Below, one piece after another: positions 60,706 to 64,000 of a DNA stretch of 64,000 bases. The first letter of the stretch is position 1, and every line of letters begins with the position of its first letter. The position numbers were made by a program, and so were the translations under genes. A model generated the notes under the pieces. It was not told where the DNA came from, searched no databases, and saw nothing but the letters and a program-made list of their open reading frames with translations. The stretch comes from Manis javanica (lineage: Eukaryota; Chordata; Mammalia; Pholidota; Manidae), in NCBI RefSeq assembly GCF_040802235.1, contig NC_133158.1, forward strand, positions 165,017,401 to 165,081,400, read 5' to 3'.

Positions 60706-61830
60706 TAGGGCCTTGGAAGCCTCCAGTGGATCCTCAAGATTTGGCTGGCAGATAGTGAGATAGAACAGAAGGGTACATGAGCAGTTTCCGTATTCCTCTG
60801 TGCAGACCTCAGTCAGCATGCCACACCCAGCTATGAAGGAGGAGGGGAAATAGAGTCTGACCAGGAGGGAGAGGAAATGGGCTGGGAGTAACAATCACAG
60901 GCTGGGTAGATGGAAGAGATCACTGGATAGAGGTGTTTGGGGTGCGGGCAGGCAAGATTGTCCACGTGGACTTTGAAATTACCATGTTGACTCAACAAAG
61001 AGGAATATTTAGTAAATAAAGTCTGATAACATGTGCTTCAAAATGCAGAGCTTGTGAGGACAGAGGAACAATGATCTTGCAGTAGCAATCAGGAGAAATG
61101 AGGACACACCTGTCCCTCCCCCGGATGTCATGCTGCAAGGTGTATAGGGAAAGGAAAACCAGCCTCCCTCCTGAGAGGGTTTCTGGAGTAGTGTCTTTAA
61201 CAGAATCTGGAGTTCAGTGTGTGACCTTAGGCTAATTATTTAACCATTTCATTTGAGGTTTCCTTATCTTAAAACAGGGATAACAATAATATTTATCTTA
61301 GAAGGTTGTTGTGTTAAATACTACAGTATCGGCGTGTAGAAATGACTATATAGAATAATCTAACATTGTACAGAAAGTATAATGATTTCTCCTTTGTTCG
61401 TATCTTCTTCCTCTGTGTATTTACTTTCCTTTGTGCTTTCATCCGGTCTTGCACTCAGATGAAATGAAAGCAATCTCTTAGTTCTGTCCTTCTCCTACTA
61501 CACGATTCACTAGCAAAAATCAGCAGGTCCACGTAAATTCATACAACCTTTCAGAAGAAATGACCACTTTGAGGTGATGTGAAGTTGACTAAATCTTAGA
61601 CTATAGTTTGACAAAGGAACACACATTCCTTCTATAAATAGGATAAAAATCTCTTTTTCAAGAGGAAAAAGCTTTGTGTATGAAGAGGGAAGTCCTGGGA
61701 GAAGCGTGTGGCTGATTTCCAGATCATAGTTGATGAAATTGCACAAAGCCTTTTTTCCTATTGCCTAACATGGGCTTCTATATAAATGGCAAAGTGAGAC
61801 GAGATGTGTGATAGCCCTCCCAATGTTCCA
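60706..61830. other. Intergenic, nothing recognised besides a MIR piece
   Basis: Unique DNA between the nested transposons and the terminal L1. Confidence 0.4.
61195..61335 (+). repeat. MIR-like fragment
   Basis: tgtgaccttaggctaattat and tatcttaaaacagggataac fit a sense MIR. Confidence 0.55.
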
Positions 61831-64000
61831 TTTTTTTCTTGATATCATTAATGTACAATTACATGAGCAACATTATGGTCACTAGACTCCCCCTAATATC
61901 AAATCCCCACCACATACCCCATTACAGTCACTGTCTGTCAGCATAGTAAGATGCTATAGAATCATTACTTGTCTTCTCTGTGCTATACTGCCTTCCCCGT
62001 GCCCTCACCCCTACATTATGCATCCTAATCATAATGCCCCTTAATCCCCCTATCCTGCCTTCCCACCCATCCTCCCCAGTCCCATTCCCTTTGGTAACTG
62101 TTAGTCCATTCTTGAGTTCTGTGAGTCTGCTGATGTTTTGTTCCTTCAGTTTTTTCTTTCTTCTTGTACTCCACAGATGAGTGAAATCATTTGATATTTG
62201 TCTTTCTCCGTCTGGTTTATTTCACTAAGCATAATACCCTCTAGCTCCATCCATGTTGTTGCAAATGGTAGGATTTGTTTTCTTCTTATGGCTGAAAAAT
62301 ATTCCATTGTGTATATGTACCACATCTTCTTTATCCACTCATCTACAGATGGACACTTAGGTTGCTACTATTTCCTGGCTATTGTAAATAGTGCTGTGAT
62401 AAACATAGGGCTGCGTCTGTCTTTTTTAAACTGGGCTCCTGCATTCTTAGGGTAAATTCCTATGAGTGGAATTCCTGGGTCAAATGGTATTTCTATTTTT
62501 AGTTTTTGAGGAACCTCCATATTGCTTTCCACAATGGTTGAACTACTTTACATTCCCACCAACAGTGTAGGAGGGTTCCCTTTTCTCCACATCCTTGCCA
62601 GCATTTGTTGTTGTTTGTCTTTGCATGGTGGCCATCCTAACTGGTGTGAGGTGATATCTTATTGTGATTTTAATTTGCATTTCTCTGATGATTAGCGATG
62701 TGGAGCATCTTTTCATGTGCCTGTTGGCCATCTGAACTTCTTCTTTGGAGAACTGTCTGTTCAGATCCTTTGCCCATTTTTTAATTGGCTTATTTGACTT
62801 TTGTTTGTTGAGGTGTGTGAGCTCTTTATATAATTTGGATGTCAACCCCTTACCAGATATGTCACTTATGGATATATTCTCCCATACTGTAGATATTTTT
62901 TTGTTCTACTGATGGTACCCTTGCAGTACAGAAGCTTTTTAGTTTGATATAGTCCCACTTGTTCATTTTTGCTTTTGTTTCCCTTGCCTGGGGAGATATG
63001 TTCATGAAGAAGTTGCTCATGTTTATGTCCAAGAGATTTTTGCCTGTGTTTTTCTCTAAGAGTTTTATGGTTTCATGACTTACATTCCAGTCTTTGATCC
63101 ATTTTGAGTTTACCTTTCTGTATGGGGTTTGACAATAATCCAGTTTCGTTCTCTTACATGTAGCTGTCCAGTTTTGCCAAGACCAGCTGTTGAAGAGGCT
63201 GTCATTTCCCATTGTATGTCCAAGGCTCCTTTATCATATATTAATTGACCATATATGGTTGGGTTTATATCTGGACTCTCTATTCTGTTTCACTGGTCCA
63301 TGGGTCTGTTCTTGTGCCAGTACCAAATTGTCTTGATTACTGTGGTTCTGTAGTAGAGCTTGAAGTCAGAGAGAGTAATTCCCCCCGCTTTATTCTTCCT
63401 TCTCAGGATTGCTTTGGCTATTCAGGGTCTGTTGTGGTTCCATATGAATTTTAGAAATATTTGCTCTAGTTCATTGAAGAATGCTGTTGGTATTTTGACA
63501 GGGATTGCATTGAATCTATAGATTTCTTTAGGCAGGTTGGCCATTTTGACAATATTAATTCTTCCTATCCAAGAGCACGGGATGTTTCCATTTATTGGTA
63601 TCTTCTTTAATTTCTCTCATGAGTGTCTTGTAGTTTTCAGGGTATAGGTCTTTCACTTCCTTGGTTAGGTTTATTCCTAGGTATTTTATTCTTTTTTTAT
63701 GCTATTGTGAATGGAATTGTTTTCCTGATTTCTCTTTCTGCTAGTACATTGTTAGTGTATAGGAAAGCCACAGATTTCTGTGTATTAATTTTGTATCCTG
63801 CAACTTCTGATTTCTGATATTAGTTCTAGTAGTTTTGGAGTGGAGTCTTTAGGATTTTTTATGTACAATATCATGTCATCTGCAAATAGTGACAGTTTGA
63901 CTTCTTCTTTACCAATCTGGATTCCTTGTATTTCTTTGTTTTGTCTAATTGCCATGGCTAGGACCTCCAGTACTATGTTGAGTAACAGTGGGGAGAGTGG
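61831..64000 (-). mobile_element. Antisense L1, 3' part, runs off the window
   Basis: The T-run at 61831-61837 is the complement of the poly(A) tail. The 3' UTR follows to about 62200, then the C-terminal part of ORF2 read on the minus strand. Typical L1 ORF2 wording is visible: [15 protein letters not shown] and YHLTPVRM near 62600-62750, and [17 protein letters not shown] and SKWIKDWNV near 63050-63180. Several stops break it. Beyond about 63300 the sequence is further upstream ORF2. The element is not intact but is much younger than the other L1 pieces here. Confidence 0.92.

Noticed and set aside
62543..63212. Two minus-strand frames as host genes
   Set aside because: They read as the C-terminal part of L1 ORF2.

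Overview
This is mammalian nuclear DNA. It is AT-rich and intron-dominated, and it is full of ancient mammal-wide repeats (MIR, L2, MLT1-type LTRs, Tigger and hAT fossils, old L1). One protein-coding gene is recognisable: GRK7, the cone-photoreceptor G-protein-coupled receptor kinase, on the + strand. Its four coding exons (8758-9369, 10627-11064, 35984-36258, 40681-41017) join in frame into a 553-residue protein. All kinase motifs and the C-terminal CLLL prenylation box are present, so the gene looks functional.

The species is not fixed by the sequence. An intact GRK7 argues against mouse and rat, which are known to lack it. I saw no primate Alu, carnivore, ruminant or equine SINE. The youngest repeats are L1 3' ends of at least two subfamilies. 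A laurasiatherian such as a pangolin would fit, but this is a guess.

Layout. 1-8757 is the upstream intergenic region: an ETS-motif triplet, L2 split by a Tigger element, two MLT1 LTRs, an L1 tail, a MIR and a hAT fossil. 8758-41017 is GRK7. Intron 1 is 1.3 kb and holds an L1 fossil. Intron 2 is 24.9 kb and holds a 76-bp perfect tandem duplication, a CpG-rich block near 22 kb, and an antisense ERV-L-like provirus (23974-29939) with a 5-bp target duplication. A roughly 100-bp poly(A)-tailed retro-insert carrying AATAAA ends about 90 bp before exon 3. Intron 3 is 4.4 kb and holds an ERV-L-type LTR interrupted by a 230-bp L1 tail with a 14-bp target duplication. 41018-64000 is downstream intergenic DNA: the probable GRK7 3' UTR, more fossils, a perfect 242-bp inverted repeat with a 1.37-kb spacer (51975-52216 and 53589-53830), a solo LTR related to the provirus, a nest of three transposons (59.3-60.7 kb), and the 3' end of an antisense L1 running off the window.

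I found no tRNA, rRNA, CRISPR or bacterial-type feature. I found no new multi-gene system. The most unusual items are the perfect long inverted repeat, the poly(A)-signal retro-insert beside exon 3, and the env-less provirus whose reverse transcriptase active site is altered.
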